Assembly: GCF_019956415.1 (NCBI RefSeq)
Contig: NZ_JAHBDK010000021.1
Span: 1-64,000, forward strand
Direction: 5' to 3'
Source of the DNA: Pseudomonas sp. GL-B-19
GTDB lineage: Bacteria; Pseudomonadota; Gammaproteobacteria; Pseudomonadales; Pseudomonadaceae
Length of the DNA: 64,000 nt
Made by a program: the position numbers and the translations under genes. The notes beneath the pieces are model-generated. The model did not search any database, had not been told where the DNA came from, and saw only the letters and a list, made by a program, of their open reading frames with translations. Every line of letters starts with the position of its first letter. Positions within the stretch are counted from its first letter, which is position 1. Shown here in pieces: positions 8,142 to 17,989 of this stretch.

Positions 8142-9500
8142 ATGTCCGAGCTATCCGAAGCGCGCATCCCCGACGCACCCGCGATTCAGCGTTTGCCCCT
8201 TTTGCAACTGATCCTGGTCGGTCTGCAACATGTTTTGCTGATGTACGGCGGCGCCATCGCGGTCCCGCTGATCATCGGACAGGCCGCTGGCCTGAGTCGT
8301 GAAGAGATCGCCTTTCTGATTAACGCCGACCTGCTGGTCGCCGGCATCGCCACCATCGTCCAGTCGCTGGGCATCGGCCCGATGGGCATCCGCATGCCAG
8401 TGATGATGGGCGCCAGTTTCGCAGCGGTCGGCAGCATGGTCGCCATGGCCGGCATGCCCGGTATCGGTCTGCAAGGAATCTTCGGCGCGACCATCGCCGC
8501 CGGGTTCTTCGGCATGCTCATCGCGCCATTCATGTCCAAAGTAGTTCGCTTCTTCCCGCCTCTGGTGACCGGCACGGTCATCACCTCGATCGGTTTGTCG
8601 CTGTTCCCCGTGGCCGTGAACTGGGCCGGCGGTGGCGCAGGCGCCACGCAATTCGGTTCGCCGATTTACCTGACCATTGCTGCGCTGGTGCTGGGCACCA
8701 TATTGCTGGTGCACCGTTTCATGCGCGGTTTCTGGGTCAATATTTCAGTGCTGATCGGTATGTGCCTGGGCTACGTACTCTGCGGCCTGATCGGCATGGT
8801 CGACCTCAGCGGCATGGCCCAAGCGCCGTGGCTGCAATTCGTCACCCCGTTGCATTTCGGCATGCCCAAGTTTGAGCTCGCGCCGATACTTTCAATGTGC
8901 CTGGTGGTGGTGATCATCTTCGTCGAGTCCACCGGGATGTTCCTCGCCCTGGGCAGAATCACCGGCCAGGAAGTTTGCCCACGGATGCTGCGTCGGGGCT
9001 TGCTGTGTGATGCCGGCGCCTCGTTTTTCGCCGGGTTCTTCAACACCTTCACCCACTCCTCATTTGCGCAGAACATCGGCCTGGTGCAAATGACGGGTGT
9101 ACGTTGCCGTTCGGTGACCATCGTCGCAGGCGGGTTGCTCATTGTGTTGAGCCTGCTGCCGAAAGCCGCATTCCTGGTGGCGTCGATTCCACCAGCGGTA
9201 CTGGGCGGTGCGGCGATTGCGATGTTCGGCATGGTCGCCGCCACCGGGATCAAGATTCTTCAGGAAGCCGACATCGGTGACCGTCGCAACCAACTGCTGG
9301 TGGCGGTGAGCATCGGCATGGGCCTGATTCCAGTGGTGCGCCCGGAGTTCTTCGCCCACCTCCCGCTGTGGATGAGCCCGATCACCCACAGCGGCATCGC
9401 CATGGCCACGATCAGCGCCCTGACGCTGAACCTGCTGTTCAACATTCTTGGTGGCGCCGAACGCGCGGCCATCAACGACTGCACCGCTCACACGCATTAA
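8142..9500 (+). CDS. NCS2/NAT-family xanthine-urate-uracil-type permease
   Basis: Inner-membrane nucleobase:cation symporter of the NAT branch (UraA, XanQ, UacT). The 452 residues have about 12 to 14 hydrophobic segments, the N-terminal 'GLQHVLLMYGGAIAVPLIIG' family region and the NAT signature 'QNIGLVQMTG' near residue 310. ATG at 8142 was chosen because CGAGG precedes it and homologs begin a few residues before 'LLQLILVGLQHVL'. Position directly after puuD makes urate or xanthine the best guess for substrate; a UraA-like role cannot be excluded. Confidence 0.9.
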   Translation: MSELSEARIPDAPAIQRLPLLQLILVGLQHVLLMYGGAIAVPLIIGQAAGLSREEIAFLINADLLVAGIATIVQSLGIGPMGIRMPVMMGASFAAVGSMVAMAGMPGIGLQGIFGATIAAGFFGMLIAPFMSKVVRFFPPLVTGTVITSIGLSLFPVAVNWAGGGAGATQFGSPIYLTIAALVLGTILLVHRFMRGFWVNISVLIGMCLGYVLCGLIGMVDLSGMAQAPWLQFVTPLHFGMPKFELAPILSMCLVVVIIFVESTGMFLALGRITGQEVCPRMLRRGLLCDAGASFFAGFFNTFTHSSFAQNIGLVQMTGVRCRSVTIVAGGLLIVLSLLPKAAFLVASIPPAVLGGAAIAMFGMVAATGIKILQEADIGDRRNQLLVAVSIGMGLIPVVRPEFFAHLPLWMSPITHSGIAMATISALTLNLLFNILGGAERAAINDCTAHTH

Positions 9501-9519
9501 CTCAGACGAGCACCAAACC

Positions 9520-9627
9520 CTGTGGGAGCGAGCCTGCTCGCGATGACGGCATGACATTCAACACTTGTGTTGACTGACCCGACGCTTTCGTCGGAACGCC
9601 GCCCGGAGCAAGCCCGCTCCTACAGGG
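9520..9627. repeat. REP pair of mixed families
   Basis: The left arm is of the 'GTGGGAGCGAGCCTGC' family and the right arm of the 'GCAAGCCCGCTCCTACAGG' family, an unusual mixed pairing. Confidence 0.7.
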
Positions 9628-10091
9628 GGGGTTGCCTGCGCCTCAACAATAAAAACAAGAGGAAGCAACAGATGGTTTTTACCCACTCAAGCCCGTCGTT
9701 TAACGACGCCTGGCCAAGCGCCGCCAACCATGCCCCACACCTGTCGTCGGTGCGCTGTTGCGGGGCACTTGAGACCTGGCCAAGTAGTCAGTATTCTCCG
9801 CGGCCGCCTGAATCCGCGTTAAAAAAAAGCCCGGATTTAATTTCTGACCAGAAAGCCAACTTATCCCGGCTCTGGACGATACCAAGGCACTCCATACCCC
9901 CTCTCAATCGACTGTTCTTGAGCAGCCGAGCGGGCGTTTATTTGTTTTTTGAAAGCCTTGGCGCAGCTCTTGCTATGAGCATTAAAGCTGACCGACTGGA
10001 TGATTTTTTACCGCTACAGATAGAGGCGCCACACCAGAGCGCCAAACTTAAAAAAATAACGTGGAATCACCTACTTTTTGGGAGCAACCGA
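9628..10091. other. Long leader region before the Tsx-like porin
   Basis: Within this gene-free stretch there is a good ribosome-binding site and ATG (AAGAGGAAGCAACAG then ATG at 9672). This frame stays open into the porin gene. Its translation looks non-protein-like and the porin has its own signal peptide and GGGAGC site at 10092, so the stretch is read as untranslated leader or promoter DNA. Confidence 0.4.
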
Positions 10092-10877
10092 ATGAAACGT
10101 ACGTGCACTAGCCTGATGCTGGCGGGATCAATGCTGGCTGGGGGTCAGGCCATGGCCGGCGACTTGCTGCAATGGCAGAACAACAGCCTGTCCTACCTGT
10201 ATGGCAAGGATTTCCAGGTCAACCCGCGCATTCAACAGACGGTGACCTTCGAACACGTCGATGGCTGGAAATACGGTGACAACTTCTTCTTCATCGACAA
10301 GATCTTCTACAACGGCAAGGAAGACGCCTTCGCCGGCGACAACTCCCACTATGGTGAACTGAGCCCGCGCTTGTCGTTTAACAAGATTTTCGACCAGAAG
10401 TTTGAGTTCGGCCCGATCAAAGACGTCCTGCTGGCCATGACCTATGAGTTCGGCGAGGACGACACCGAATCGTACCTGATCGGTCCGGGTTTCGACCTGG
10501 CTATCCCTGGCTTCAACTACTTCCAGTTGAACTTCTACAACCGTCACACCGAAGGCGGCCGCCCGGGTGACGATATCTGGCAGGTCTCTCCGGTCTGGTC
10601 CTACACCATCCCGGCGGGTAGCTCGGACGTGTTGATCGACGGCTTCATGGACTGGGTAGTCGACAACGACGTGAACAAAGAAGGCGAATACCACGCCAAC
10701 CTGCACTTCAACCCACAGGTCAAATACGACTTGGGCAAGGCACTGAAGCTGGGCGCCAAGCAGTTGTACGTCGGTGTCGAGTATGACTACTGGAAAAACA
10801 AGTACGGCATCGAAGACAGCCAGGGCTTCAAGACTGATCAGAGCGTGACCAGCTTCCTGGTCAAGGTTCACTTCTGA
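10092..10877 (+). CDS. Tsx-like nucleoside-specific outer-membrane channel
   Basis: Outer-membrane beta-barrel of the OmpK/Tsx family, which lets nucleosides and related small solutes through the outer membrane. The 261 residues begin with a signal peptide cleaved after 'GGQAMA', then 'DLLQWQNNSLSYLYGKDF' and 'TFEHVDGWKYGDNFFFID', which are family hallmarks. The C-terminus ends in Phe, as barrels do. It follows the NCS2 permease in the same direction and probably provides outer-membrane entry for purines used by this cluster. A longer in-frame reading from 9672 was rejected because the signal peptide would be internal. Confidence 0.88.
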   Translation: MKRTCTSLMLAGSMLAGGQAMAGDLLQWQNNSLSYLYGKDFQVNPRIQQTVTFEHVDGWKYGDNFFFIDKIFYNGKEDAFAGDNSHYGELSPRLSFNKIFDQKFEFGPIKDVLLAMTYEFGEDDTESYLIGPGFDLAIPGFNYFQLNFYNRHTEGGRPGDDIWQVSPVWSYTIPAGSSDVLIDGFMDWVVDNDVNKEGEYHANLHFNPQVKYDLGKALKLGAKQLYVGVEYDYWKNKYGIEDSQGFKTDQSVTSFLVKVHF

Positions 10878-10902
10878 TCCGGCTGTAAGTGGCGTCTGCA
10901 AG

Positions 10903-10986
10903 GACGCCATCGTCGGATCGCCGCCCGGAGCAAGCCACGCTCCCACAGGTTTTTAACTGTGGGAGCGTGGCTTGCCCGCGATGGCC
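10903..10986. repeat. REP pair
   Basis: Facing arms (GCAAGCCACGCTCCCACAGG and its inverse) lie between the convergent porin and patatin genes. Confidence 0.85.
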
Positions 10987-10998
10987 TCACCACTATTT

Positions 10999-12171
10999 TC
11001 AAGCAGTAACCACAGGCTCCTGCAACCCAAGAAACCGGCAAAGCTCCCCACGCTTGGCCAACGCATCCCGCCGCCCCAGGTCGATCAACTCGCTGCAATA
11101 CCCCGCCTCGAACAACAGATAACTCAACACCCCTGCCCCGCTCGTCTTGGTCGCCCCCGGTCCGCGCAGAAACAGGCGCAGTGCCGCCGGCAATTCCTGT
11201 CGATGCCGCGCCGCAATCTCATCGATCGGCTGACTCGGCGAAATCACCAGCACCTCCACCGGCGCCACGCCCAGCGCACGGGTCGGCGTACCCACGGGCA
11301 TCAAGTGGCTGAACTGATTCAGACGCTGTAACAACTCGATGTCGCTTTCCAGGCTGTCAATGAACGTACTGTTGAGCATGTGCCCGCCAATCTGCGCCAG
11401 CGTCGGCTGTTGCCCGGTATAGGCGCGTTGCAGCGGCTGCTGCGGGTCGACGCCACGCGGGTTGCCGCTGACGCCCACCACCAGCACCCGGCTGGCGCCC
11501 AGGTGCAGGGCCGGGCTGATCGGGGCGGATTGGCGCACCGCACCGTCGCCGAAGTATTCCTCGCCGATTTTCACCGGGGCGAACAGCAACGGAATGGCGG
11601 AACTGGCCAGCAAATGCTCGACACTCAATTGAGTCGGAACGCCGATTCGCCGATGGCGTAACCACGATTCGATGGTGCCGCCACCCTGATAGAACGTGAC
11701 AGCCTGACCGGATTCATAGCCAAACGCCGTCACCGCCACCGCTTGCAACTGCTTCTGTGCAATGGCTTCGGCAATCCCGGCCATGTTCAGTTTGTCGTTG
11801 AGCAAACCACGCAGTGGCGAACTGTTGAGCAAGGCCACCGGCACGTGAGCGCCAAGCCCCAGCAAACTGTGACTGACAAACCGGCTGGCCTGACTGATGA
11901 CGCCGGGCCAGTCGCTGCGCAACACCCGATGGCTGCGAAAGCCCTGCCAGAACGCGGTCAAACGCTCGATGGCGCCGCGAAAATCCGTCGCGCCACTGGC
12001 GAGGCTGACCGCATTGATCGCCCCGGCCGAGGTGCCGACGATCACTGGAAACGGATTGCTTGCCCCCACCGGCAACAGTTCGGCAATCGCCGCCAGCACG
12101 CCTACCTGATACGCCGCCCGAGCCCCGCCGCCGGAAAGAATCAACCCTGTAACCGGTTCTGCAGGACTCAT
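10999..12171 (-). CDS. Patatin-like phospholipase
   Basis: Serine acyl hydrolase with the Ser-Asp dyad of patatins. In the 390 residues the oxyanion motif 'GGGARAAYQVG' (about 14-24), nucleophile motif GTSAG (about 47-51) and the 'DGAVRQ' aspartate motif are all intact. There is no clear signal peptide, so it is probably cytoplasmic or peripheral rather than a secreted ExoU/PlpD type. GGAG precedes the ATG at 12171. It is transcribed leftward after lpxL-like gene with only 35 bases between, so the two could share a transcript; the lipid substrate is unknown. Confidence 0.9.
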   Translation of the reverse strand: MSPAEPVTGLILSGGGARAAYQVGVLAAIAELLPVGASNPFPVIVGTSAGAINAVSLASGATDFRGAIERLTAFWQGFRSHRVLRSDWPGVISQASRFVSHSLLGLGAHVPVALLNSSPLRGLLNDKLNMAGIAEAIAQKQLQAVAVTAFGYESGQAVTFYQGGGTIESWLRHRRIGVPTQLSVEHLLASSAIPLLFAPVKIGEEYFGDGAVRQSAPISPALHLGASRVLVVGVSGNPRGVDPQQPLQRAYTGQQPTLAQIGGHMLNSTFIDSLESDIELLQRLNQFSHLMPVGTPTRALGVAPVEVLVISPSQPIDEIAARHRQELPAALRLFLRGPGATKTSGAGVLSYLLFEAGYCSELIDLGRRDALAKRGELCRFLGLQEPVVTA

Positions 12172-12206
12172 CGCAACACTCCATGGCGCTTAAAGGAATC
12201 GGTGAC

Positions 12207-13139
12207 TCAACCGCGTTTTTTGTACAGCTTGGGCTCGCCCGGTGGGCGGCTCTTGAAGCGGCGATGGGCCCAGAGGTATTGCTCCGGGCATTCACGCAAG
12301 GCGCTTTCGACCCACTGATTGATGCGGATGCAATCGGCTTCTTCGGTTTCGCCGGGAAAACCTTCGAGCGGCGCATGAATCATCAATCGATAACCGCTGC
12401 CATCGGCCAGGCGCTCCTGAGTGAACGGCACCACCAACGCCTTGCCCAGCCGCGCAAACTTGCTGGTGGCGGTCACGGTGGCCGCCTGAATGCCAAACAG
12501 CGGCACGAAAATGCTTTGTTTGGCGCCGTAGTCCTGATCCGGTGCGTACCAGATCGCTCGGCCCGCGCGCAGCAATTTGAGCATGCCGCGCACATCGTCG
12601 CGCTCCACCGCCAGCGAATCGAGGTTGTGCCGCTCGCGACCACGGCGCTGGACGTAGTCGAACAGTGGATTCTTGTGCTCGCGGTACATGCCGTCGATGG
12701 TGTGCTGTTGACCAAGCAGCGCCGCGCCGATTTCCAGCGTGGTGAAATGCACCGCCATCAGAATCACGCCCTTGCCATCTTGCTGAGCCTTTTTCAGGTA
12801 CTCCAGGCCTTCGACATGGGCCAGTTTGGCCAGACGCTGACGCGACCACCACCAGCTCATGGCCATTTCGAAAAAGGCGATGCCCGTGGAGGCAAAGTTT
12901 TCCTTGAGCAGGCGCTTGCGCTCGGCGGCGGACTTTTCAGGGAAACACAGTTCAAGATTGCGCTTGGCAATGCGCCGTCGGTCGCCGGCCACTCGATACA
13001 TCCCGGCACCGAGCAGGCGACCTATAAACAGCAACGCCGGATACGGCAACTGAACAATCAGCCACAACAGCCCCAAGCCACACCACAGTGGCCAGAAACG
13101 CGGCATAAGAAATGTTTTTCGAAAACGCGGGCGATCCAT
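12207..13139 (-). CDS. Lipid A biosynthesis late acyltransferase (LpxL/HtrB family)
   Basis: Transfers a secondary acyl chain to lipid A precursors at the inner membrane. The 310 residues have one N-terminal membrane span, the HX4E catalytic motif in 'HFTTLEIGA' near residue 130, and the later 'RRFKSRPPGEPKLY' tail common to LpxL proteins. The ATG at 13139 was preferred to longer frames because homologs start just before 'RPRFRKTFL'. It diverges from minC. Pseudomonas has more than one paralog, so the acyl position is not assigned. Confidence 0.92.
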   Translation of the reverse strand: MDRPRFRKTFLMPRFWPLWCGLGLLWLIVQLPYPALLFIGRLLGAGMYRVAGDRRRIAKRNLELCFPEKSAAERKRLLKENFASTGIAFFEMAMSWWWSRQRLAKLAHVEGLEYLKKAQQDGKGVILMAVHFTTLEIGAALLGQQHTIDGMYREHKNPLFDYVQRRGRERHNLDSLAVERDDVRGMLKLLRAGRAIWYAPDQDYGAKQSIFVPLFGIQAATVTATSKFARLGKALVVPFTQERLADGSGYRLMIHAPLEGFPGETEEADCIRINQWVESALRECPEQYLWAHRRFKSRPPGEPKLYKKRG

Positions 13140-13257
13140 TAAAGGTTCCGGAAAGACAATGGCCGCGCATTCTACATCGTTCGACCCGGCTTGCGGCTTG
13201 CTGGCGTTCTCGTTATAAGTCTCGGCACTTTTAGTGACAAGCCGTTGTATGCCGACC

Positions 13258-13995
13258 ATGAGCCAAACCGAACCGCAAGACCAGGATCCCGTGTTCCAGT
13301 TGAAGGGCAGCATGCTCGCCATTACGGTGCTGGAACTGGCCCGCAACGACCTCGAGAACCTTGATCGGCAACTGGCCGCCAAGGTCGCTCAGGCGCCTAA
13401 CTTTTTCAGCAATGCGCCGCTGGTGCTGGCCCTGGACAAACTTCCGGCCGGCGAAGGCGCGGTGGATTTGCCAGGGCTGATGCGCGTTTGCCGCCAGCAT
13501 GGCTTGCGCACGCTGGCCATCCGCGCCAGCCGTATCGAAGACATCGCTGCCGCCATCGCGGTCGATCTGCCCGTGTTGCCGCCGTCCGGTGCCCGTGAGC
13601 GTGCGCTTGACCCGCTCGAAGGCCAGGTGAAGAAAAAACCGGAAAAACCGCCGGAACCGACCATCAAACCGACGAAAATCATCACCTCGCCAGTACGTGG
13701 TGGCCAGCAGATTTATGCCCAGGGTTGCGATTTGGTGGTGATTTCATCGGTCAGCCCGGGGGCGGAACTTCTCGCCGATGGCAATATCCATGTATACGGC
13801 CCTATGCGCGGTCGTGTATTAGCCGGCGTCAAAGGCGACACGAAAGCCAGGATTTTTTGCCAGCAAATGAGCGCCGAACTGGTGTCTATCGCAGGCCACT
13901 ACAAGGTCTCCGAGGATCTGCGTCGCGATCCCTTGTGGGGTGCGGGCGTACAAGTCAGCCTGTCCGGCGACGTGTTGAACATCATTCGGCTTTAA
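13258..13995 (+). CDS. minC: Septum site-determining protein MinC
   Basis: FtsZ-assembly inhibitor that keeps division away from the poles. The 245 residues comprise an N-terminal domain (about 8-105), a Pro/Lys-rich linker ('[16 protein letters not shown]', about 124-140) and a C-terminal beta-helix domain (about 145-245) with '[26 protein letters not shown]' that binds MinD. ATG at 13258 gives the usual '[21 protein letters not shown]' start; an ATG at 13249 is an alternative. minD follows after a 201-base gap holding a likely separate promoter. Confidence 0.97.
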   Translation: MSQTEPQDQDPVFQLKGSMLAITVLELARNDLENLDRQLAAKVAQAPNFFSNAPLVLALDKLPAGEGAVDLPGLMRVCRQHGLRTLAIRASRIEDIAAAIAVDLPVLPPSGARERALDPLEGQVKKKPEKPPEPTIKPTKIITSPVRGGQQIYAQGCDLVVISSVSPGAELLADGNIHVYGPMRGRVLAGVKGDTKARIFCQQMSAELVSIAGHYKVSEDLRRDPLWGAGVQVSLSGDVLNIIRL

Positions 13996-14196
13996 CGGAT
14001 ACTGCCGCATTTTCCAAACATCTCTAAAACGTAGCGAAAACGGCTCAAGCGAAGTAGGAAAAAGGCTAAAAGCAGTGTTTACCGGGGGTAAGCGCCGCTC
14101 AGAACCGGATTCCAGCCAAGGCTGTCCGGCTGCAGTAGTTTTTCAAGAGATGTTTTTCAGGGGCTAAATGTCCTTTTTCCTTAGGGGTGAAACACC

Positions 14197-15009
14197 TTGG
14201 CCAAGATTCTCGTGGTTACATCCGGCAAGGGTGGTGTGGGTAAGACCACCACCAGCGCCGCTATCGGTACCGGCCTCGCTCTGCGTGGTCACAAAACAGT
14301 AATCGTCGACTTCGACGTCGGCCTGCGTAACCTCGACCTGATCATGGGTTGCGAGCGTCGCGTGGTGTATGACTTCGTCAACGTGGTCAACGGCGAAGCC
14401 AACCTGCAGCAAGCCCTGATCAAAGACAAACGCCTGGAGAACCTCTACGTCCTGGCCGCCAGTCAGACTCGCGACAAAGACGCGCTGACGGTGGAAGGCG
14501 TGGAAAAAGTCCTGATGGCGCTGAAAGAAGACTTCGAATTCGTGGTCTGCGACTCCCCGGCGGGTATCGAAAAAGGCGCCCACCTGGCCATGTACTTCGC
14601 TGATGAAGCGATTATCGTGACCAACCCGGAAGTGTCCTCGGTTCGTGACTCGGACCGTATGCTGGGCCTGCTGGCCAGCAAATCGCGCCGCGCTGAAAAA
14701 GGCGAAGAGCCGATCAAGGAACACTTGCTACTGACTCGCTATAACCCGCAACGCGTCAGCGATGGCGAAATGCTCGGCGTCGAAGACGTCAAAGAGATTC
14801 TGGCTGTCGCCCTGCTGGGTGTGATTCCGGAATCGCAAGCGGTGCTCAAGGCCTCCAACTCCGGTGTGCCGGTGATTCTCGACGACCAAAGCGACGCCGG
14901 TCAGGCGTACAGCGATGCCGTCGATCGTCTGCTGGGCAAATCCGTGGAACATCGTTTCCTCGATGTCACGAAGAAGGGATTCTTCGAGCGCCTGTTTGGA
15001 GGTAGATAA
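14197..15009 (+). CDS. minD: Septum site-determining ATPase MinD
   Basis: Membrane-cycling ATPase that recruits MinC and is driven by MinE. The 270 residues start '[17 protein letters not shown]' (deviant Walker A) and end in a basic amphipathic membrane-targeting helix ('[12 protein letters not shown]'). The start codon is TTG at 14197, with TAGGGGTGA upstream; a TTG start may lower expression. Its stop shares one base with the minE start. Confidence 0.98.
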   Translation: MAKILVVTSGKGGVGKTTTSAAIGTGLALRGHKTVIVDFDVGLRNLDLIMGCERRVVYDFVNVVNGEANLQQALIKDKRLENLYVLAASQTRDKDALTVEGVEKVLMALKEDFEFVVCDSPAGIEKGAHLAMYFADEAIIVTNPEVSSVRDSDRMLGLLASKSRRAEKGEEPIKEHLLLTRYNPQRVSDGEMLGVEDVKEILAVALLGVIPESQAVLKASNSGVPVILDDQSDAGQAYSDAVDRLLGKSVEHRFLDVTKKGFFERLFGGR

Positions 15010-15263
15010 TGAACATTTTTGACTTCTTTCGTGCCAACAAGAAGCCAAGTACCGCATCGGTAGCGAAAGAGCGTCTACAGATCATCGTGGCGCATGAACG
15101 CGGCCAACGCAGTACGCCGGACTACTTGCCAGCCTTGCAGAAGGAATTGGTGGAAGTGATCCGCAAGTACGTCAATATCGGGTCCGATGACGTGCACGTC
15201 GCTCTGGAAAACCAGGGCAGCTGCTCGATTCTGGAACTCAATATCACCCTGCCAGATCGTTAA
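15009..15263 (+). CDS. minE: Cell division topological specificity factor MinE
   Basis: Stimulates MinD ATPase and creates the pole-to-pole oscillation. The 84 residues have the N-terminal membrane-binding 'MNIFDFF' helix, the MinD-contact segment '[13 protein letters not shown]', and the C-terminal dimer domain. The start overlaps the minD stop by one base, so they are coupled. Confidence 0.98.
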   Translation: MNIFDFFRANKKPSTASVAKERLQIIVAHERGQRSTPDYLPALQKELVEVIRKYVNIGSDDVHVALENQGSCSILELNITLPDR

Positions 15264-15301
15264 TCGATCCGGTCGGAGCCACGGCGGCTCAGGCTTACGC
15301 C

Positions 15302-15395
15302 CCTGTAGGAGCCGAGCTTGCTCGCGATGACGGTTTACATTCAACGACGATGTTGAATGACCAACCGCTATCGCGAGCAAGCTCGGCTCCTACAG
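15302..15395. repeat. REP pair
   Basis: Facing arms of the 'CTGTAGGAGCCGAGCTTGC' family lie between minE and the pseudouridine synthase gene. Confidence 0.88.
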
Positions 15396-15443
15396 AGTGC
15401 GAGGTTCTGAGCCGCCGTTGGCGTTTGTTACGAGGCTGTTTTA

Positions 15444-16079
15444 ATGCCGTTGTCCAACGTCCACATCATCCATCAGGACGCCGCCGTACTGGTGGTGAAC
15501 AAACCGACCCTTTTGCTCTCCGTCCCTGGCCGGGCTGACGACAACAAGGATTGCCTGATTACCCGCCTGCAAGAAAACGGCTACCCGGAAGCGCGAATTG
15601 TCCACCGTCTGGACTGGGAAACCTCCGGCATCATTCTTCTGGCCCGTGACCCGGACACTCATCGCGAGCTGTCTCGGCAATTTCACGACCGCGAAACCGA
15701 AAAAGCCTACACGGCGTTGTGCTGGGGTCAGCCGGAACTGGACAGCGGCAGCATCGACTTGCCCTTGCGCTACGACCCGCCGACCAAGCCACGCCATGTG
15801 GTCGACCATGAATTCGGCAAACACGCCCTGACCTTCTGGCGTGTGCTGGAACGCTGTGGCGACTGGTGCCGCGTTGAACTCACACCGATCACCGGCCGCT
15901 CGCACCAATTGCGTGTGCACATGCTCTCCATCGGCCACCCGCTATTGGGCGACGGGCTCTATGCCCACGAGCAAGCCCTGGCCGCCTGGCCGCGCCTGTG
16001 CCTGCACGCCAGCATGCTCAGCTTCACCCACCCTCAAACCGGCGAACGCTTGCGCTTCGAGTGCCCGGCACCGTTCTGA
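15444..16079 (+). CDS. rluA: RluA-family pseudouridine synthase
   Basis: Converts uridine to pseudouridine in RNA; RluA itself modifies 23S U746 and tRNA U32. The 211 residues contain the catalytic 'HRLDWETSG' motif (Asp near residue 57) and the 'TGRSHQLRVHM..IGHPLLGD' block. It has no S4 domain and is of RluA length, shorter than RluC or RluD. The same gene follows minE in P. aeruginosa as I recall it, supporting the name; other RluA-type specificities are possible. Confidence 0.88.
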   Translation: MPLSNVHIIHQDAAVLVVNKPTLLLSVPGRADDNKDCLITRLQENGYPEARIVHRLDWETSGIILLARDPDTHRELSRQFHDRETEKAYTALCWGQPELDSGSIDLPLRYDPPTKPRHVVDHEFGKHALTFWRVLERCGDWCRVELTPITGRSHQLRVHMLSIGHPLLGDGLYAHEQALAAWPRLCLHASMLSFTHPQTGERLRFECPAPF

Positions 16080-16093
16080 CAGCCGATGTTTAA

Positions 16094-16188
16094 CCTGTAG
16101 GAGCTGAGCTTGCTCGCGATAGCGGTCTGTCAGCCGACATCCACGTTGAATGTGGCATCGTCATCGCGAGCAAGCTCGGCTCCTACAA
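16094..16188. repeat. REP pair
   Basis: Facing arms of the 'CTGTAGGAGCTGAGCTTGC' family lie between the pseudouridine synthase and aminopeptidase genes. Confidence 0.87.
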
Positions 16189-16268
16189 GTGATTTTCCAC
16201 ACCAGCAGTCCACCGCCAATTCTCTGACCAATACGTTAAACTGGCGCCACTGCTGTCTGGAGCTTCTT

Positions 16269-17558
16269 ATGCGCGAAGAGTTGAACCAAGGCCTGATCGA
16301 CTTCCTCAAGGCCTCCCCTACCCCATTCCATGCCACTGCCAGCCTTGTACAACGCCTGGAAGCGGCGGGCTTCATGCGCCTTGACGAGCGCGAGCCCTGG
16401 ACCACCGAAGCCAACGGTCGTTACTACGTCACCCGTAATGATTCCTCCATCGTCGCGATCAAGATGGGGCGTCATTCGCCGCTGCATGGCGGTATTCGCC
16501 TGGTAGGCGCGCACACCGACAGCCCTTGCCTGCGGGTCAAACCTCAGCCAGAGCTGCAGCGTCAGGGTTTCTGGCAATTGGGCGTCGAAGTCTATGGCGG
16601 AGCGTTGCTGGCGCCGTGGTTCGACCGCGACCTGTCCCTCGCGGGCCGCGTGACCTTCCGCCGTGACGGCAAGGTCGAGAGCCAGTTGATCGACTTCAAG
16701 GCGCCCATCGCGACTATTCCGAACCTGGCGATTCACCTTAACCGTGAAGCCAACATGGGCTGGGCAATCAATGCGCAGACCGAATTGCCGCCGATCCTCG
16801 CGCAATTCGCCGGGGACGAGCGCGTGGACTTCCGCGCCGTGCTCACCAACCAGCTGGCACTGGAACATGGCTTGAACGCCGACGTCGTGCTTGATTACGA
16901 GTTGAGTTTCTACGACACCCAAAGCGCAGCGGTCATCGGCTTGCATGGAGACTTCATTGCCGGCGCGCGTCTGGATAACCTGCTGTCGTGCTACGCAGGT
17001 CTGCAAGCTCTGCTGACCGCCGAAACCGACGAAACCTGTGTGCTGGTCTGCAACGATCACGAAGAAGTCGGTTCCTGTTCGGCCTGCGGCGCTGATGGCC
17101 CGATGCTTGAGCAGACGTTGCGTCGCCTGCTGCCTGAAGGTGACGAGTTCGTGCGCACCATTCAGAAGTCCCTGCTGGTTTCGGCCGACAACGCCCACGG
17201 CGTGCACCCCAACTACGCCGACAAACACGACGCCAACCACGGCCCGAAACTCAACGCCGGCCCGGTGATCAAGGTCAACAGCAACCAGCGTTACGCCACC
17301 AACAGCGAAACCGCCGGCTTCTTCCGTCATCTGTGCATGGCCGAGGAAGTACCGGTGCAAAGCTTTGTGGTACGCAGCGACATGGGCTGTGGCTCGACCA
17401 TCGGCCCGATCACCGCCAGCCACCTGGGCGTGCGCACAGTGGACATCGGCCTGCCGACGTTCGCCATGCACTCGATCCGCGAACTGTGCGGTAGCCACGA
17501 CCTGGCGCACCTGGTCAAAGTGCTGAGCGCGTTCTATGCCTGCCAGGAATTGCCGTAG
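16269..17558 (+). CDS. apeB: M18-family aspartyl-type aminopeptidase
   Basis: Cytosolic zinc aminopeptidase releasing acidic N-terminal residues. The 429 residues match the family, with '[13 protein letters not shown]' (first metal His/Asp), '[13 protein letters not shown]', 'CNDHEEVGS' (catalytic Glu pair) and '[12 protein letters not shown]....LGVRTVDIG' near the end. ATG at 16269 is preceded by GGAG. Two REP pairs flank it, so it is probably monocistronic. Confidence 0.93.
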   Translation: MREELNQGLIDFLKASPTPFHATASLVQRLEAAGFMRLDEREPWTTEANGRYYVTRNDSSIVAIKMGRHSPLHGGIRLVGAHTDSPCLRVKPQPELQRQGFWQLGVEVYGGALLAPWFDRDLSLAGRVTFRRDGKVESQLIDFKAPIATIPNLAIHLNREANMGWAINAQTELPPILAQFAGDERVDFRAVLTNQLALEHGLNADVVLDYELSFYDTQSAAVIGLHGDFIAGARLDNLLSCYAGLQALLTAETDETCVLVCNDHEEVGSCSACGADGPMLEQTLRRLLPEGDEFVRTIQKSLLVSADNAHGVHPNYADKHDANHGPKLNAGPVIKVNSNQRYATNSETAGFFRHLCMAEEVPVQSFVVRSDMGCGSTIGPITASHLGVRTVDIGLPTFAMHSIRELCGSHDLAHLVKVLSAFYACQELP

Positions 17559-17568
17559 CTCCTAAAAG

Positions 17569-17640
17569 CATCGCGAGCAGGCTCACTCCCACAGTTGGAA
17601 TGCATTCCAATGTGGGAGTGAGCCTGCTCGCGATGGCGGC
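17569..17640. repeat. REP pair
   Basis: Facing arms of the 'GTGGGAGTGAGCCTGC' family. Confidence 0.88.
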
Positions 17641-17735
17641 AGCACTGCCACCACAGCATGTTGCTTTACACACCTGACAATCAGCCACCCAAAAGCCACC
17701 TAGACTTAAATTATCCTTCTGACAAGGCCGTCTCC

Positions 17736-17912
17736 ATGATCTCGTTGTCTTCGTTTCACGCCATGCTGGTCCCGATCCTCGCCGGGATGCTCATGCTGGC
17801 AATCGGCTTCAACTTTCGCGACAAAAACGCCGGTGTATTTGCCATGTGGATTGGCATGCTGACCATTTTCGGCACCGTGATTTTCAAGATCCTCGCCAAA
17901 CTCAACGAATAA
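17736..17912 (+). CDS. Small two-span membrane protein, unknown function
   Basis: The 58 residues consist of two hydrophobic helices (about 8-26 and 33-52) separated by 'NFRDKNAGVFAMW', with a short charged tail. I recognise no named family, though the codon use and compact two-helix form look genuine. ATG at 17736 is preceded by AAGG; a longer reading from 17658 lacks a site and adds non-hydrophobic sequence. The MscS-like gene follows 77 bases later in the same direction, so cotranscription is possible. Confidence 0.65.
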   Translation: MISLSSFHAMLVPILAGMLMLAIGFNFRDKNAGVFAMWIGMLTIFGTVIFKILAKLNE

Positions 17913-17989
17913 ATCCTCCCCCTGACTCGCATTGATTTAGACGGGCTCGTACACTCGGTCGATCCGTTCATCCCGAGGTTGACCGCCTA

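Noticed and set aside
6475..8178. 567-codon leftward frame opposite puuD
   Set aside because: No recognisable domain; it spans the allA-puuD junction and a REP, and puuD is certain on the other strand.
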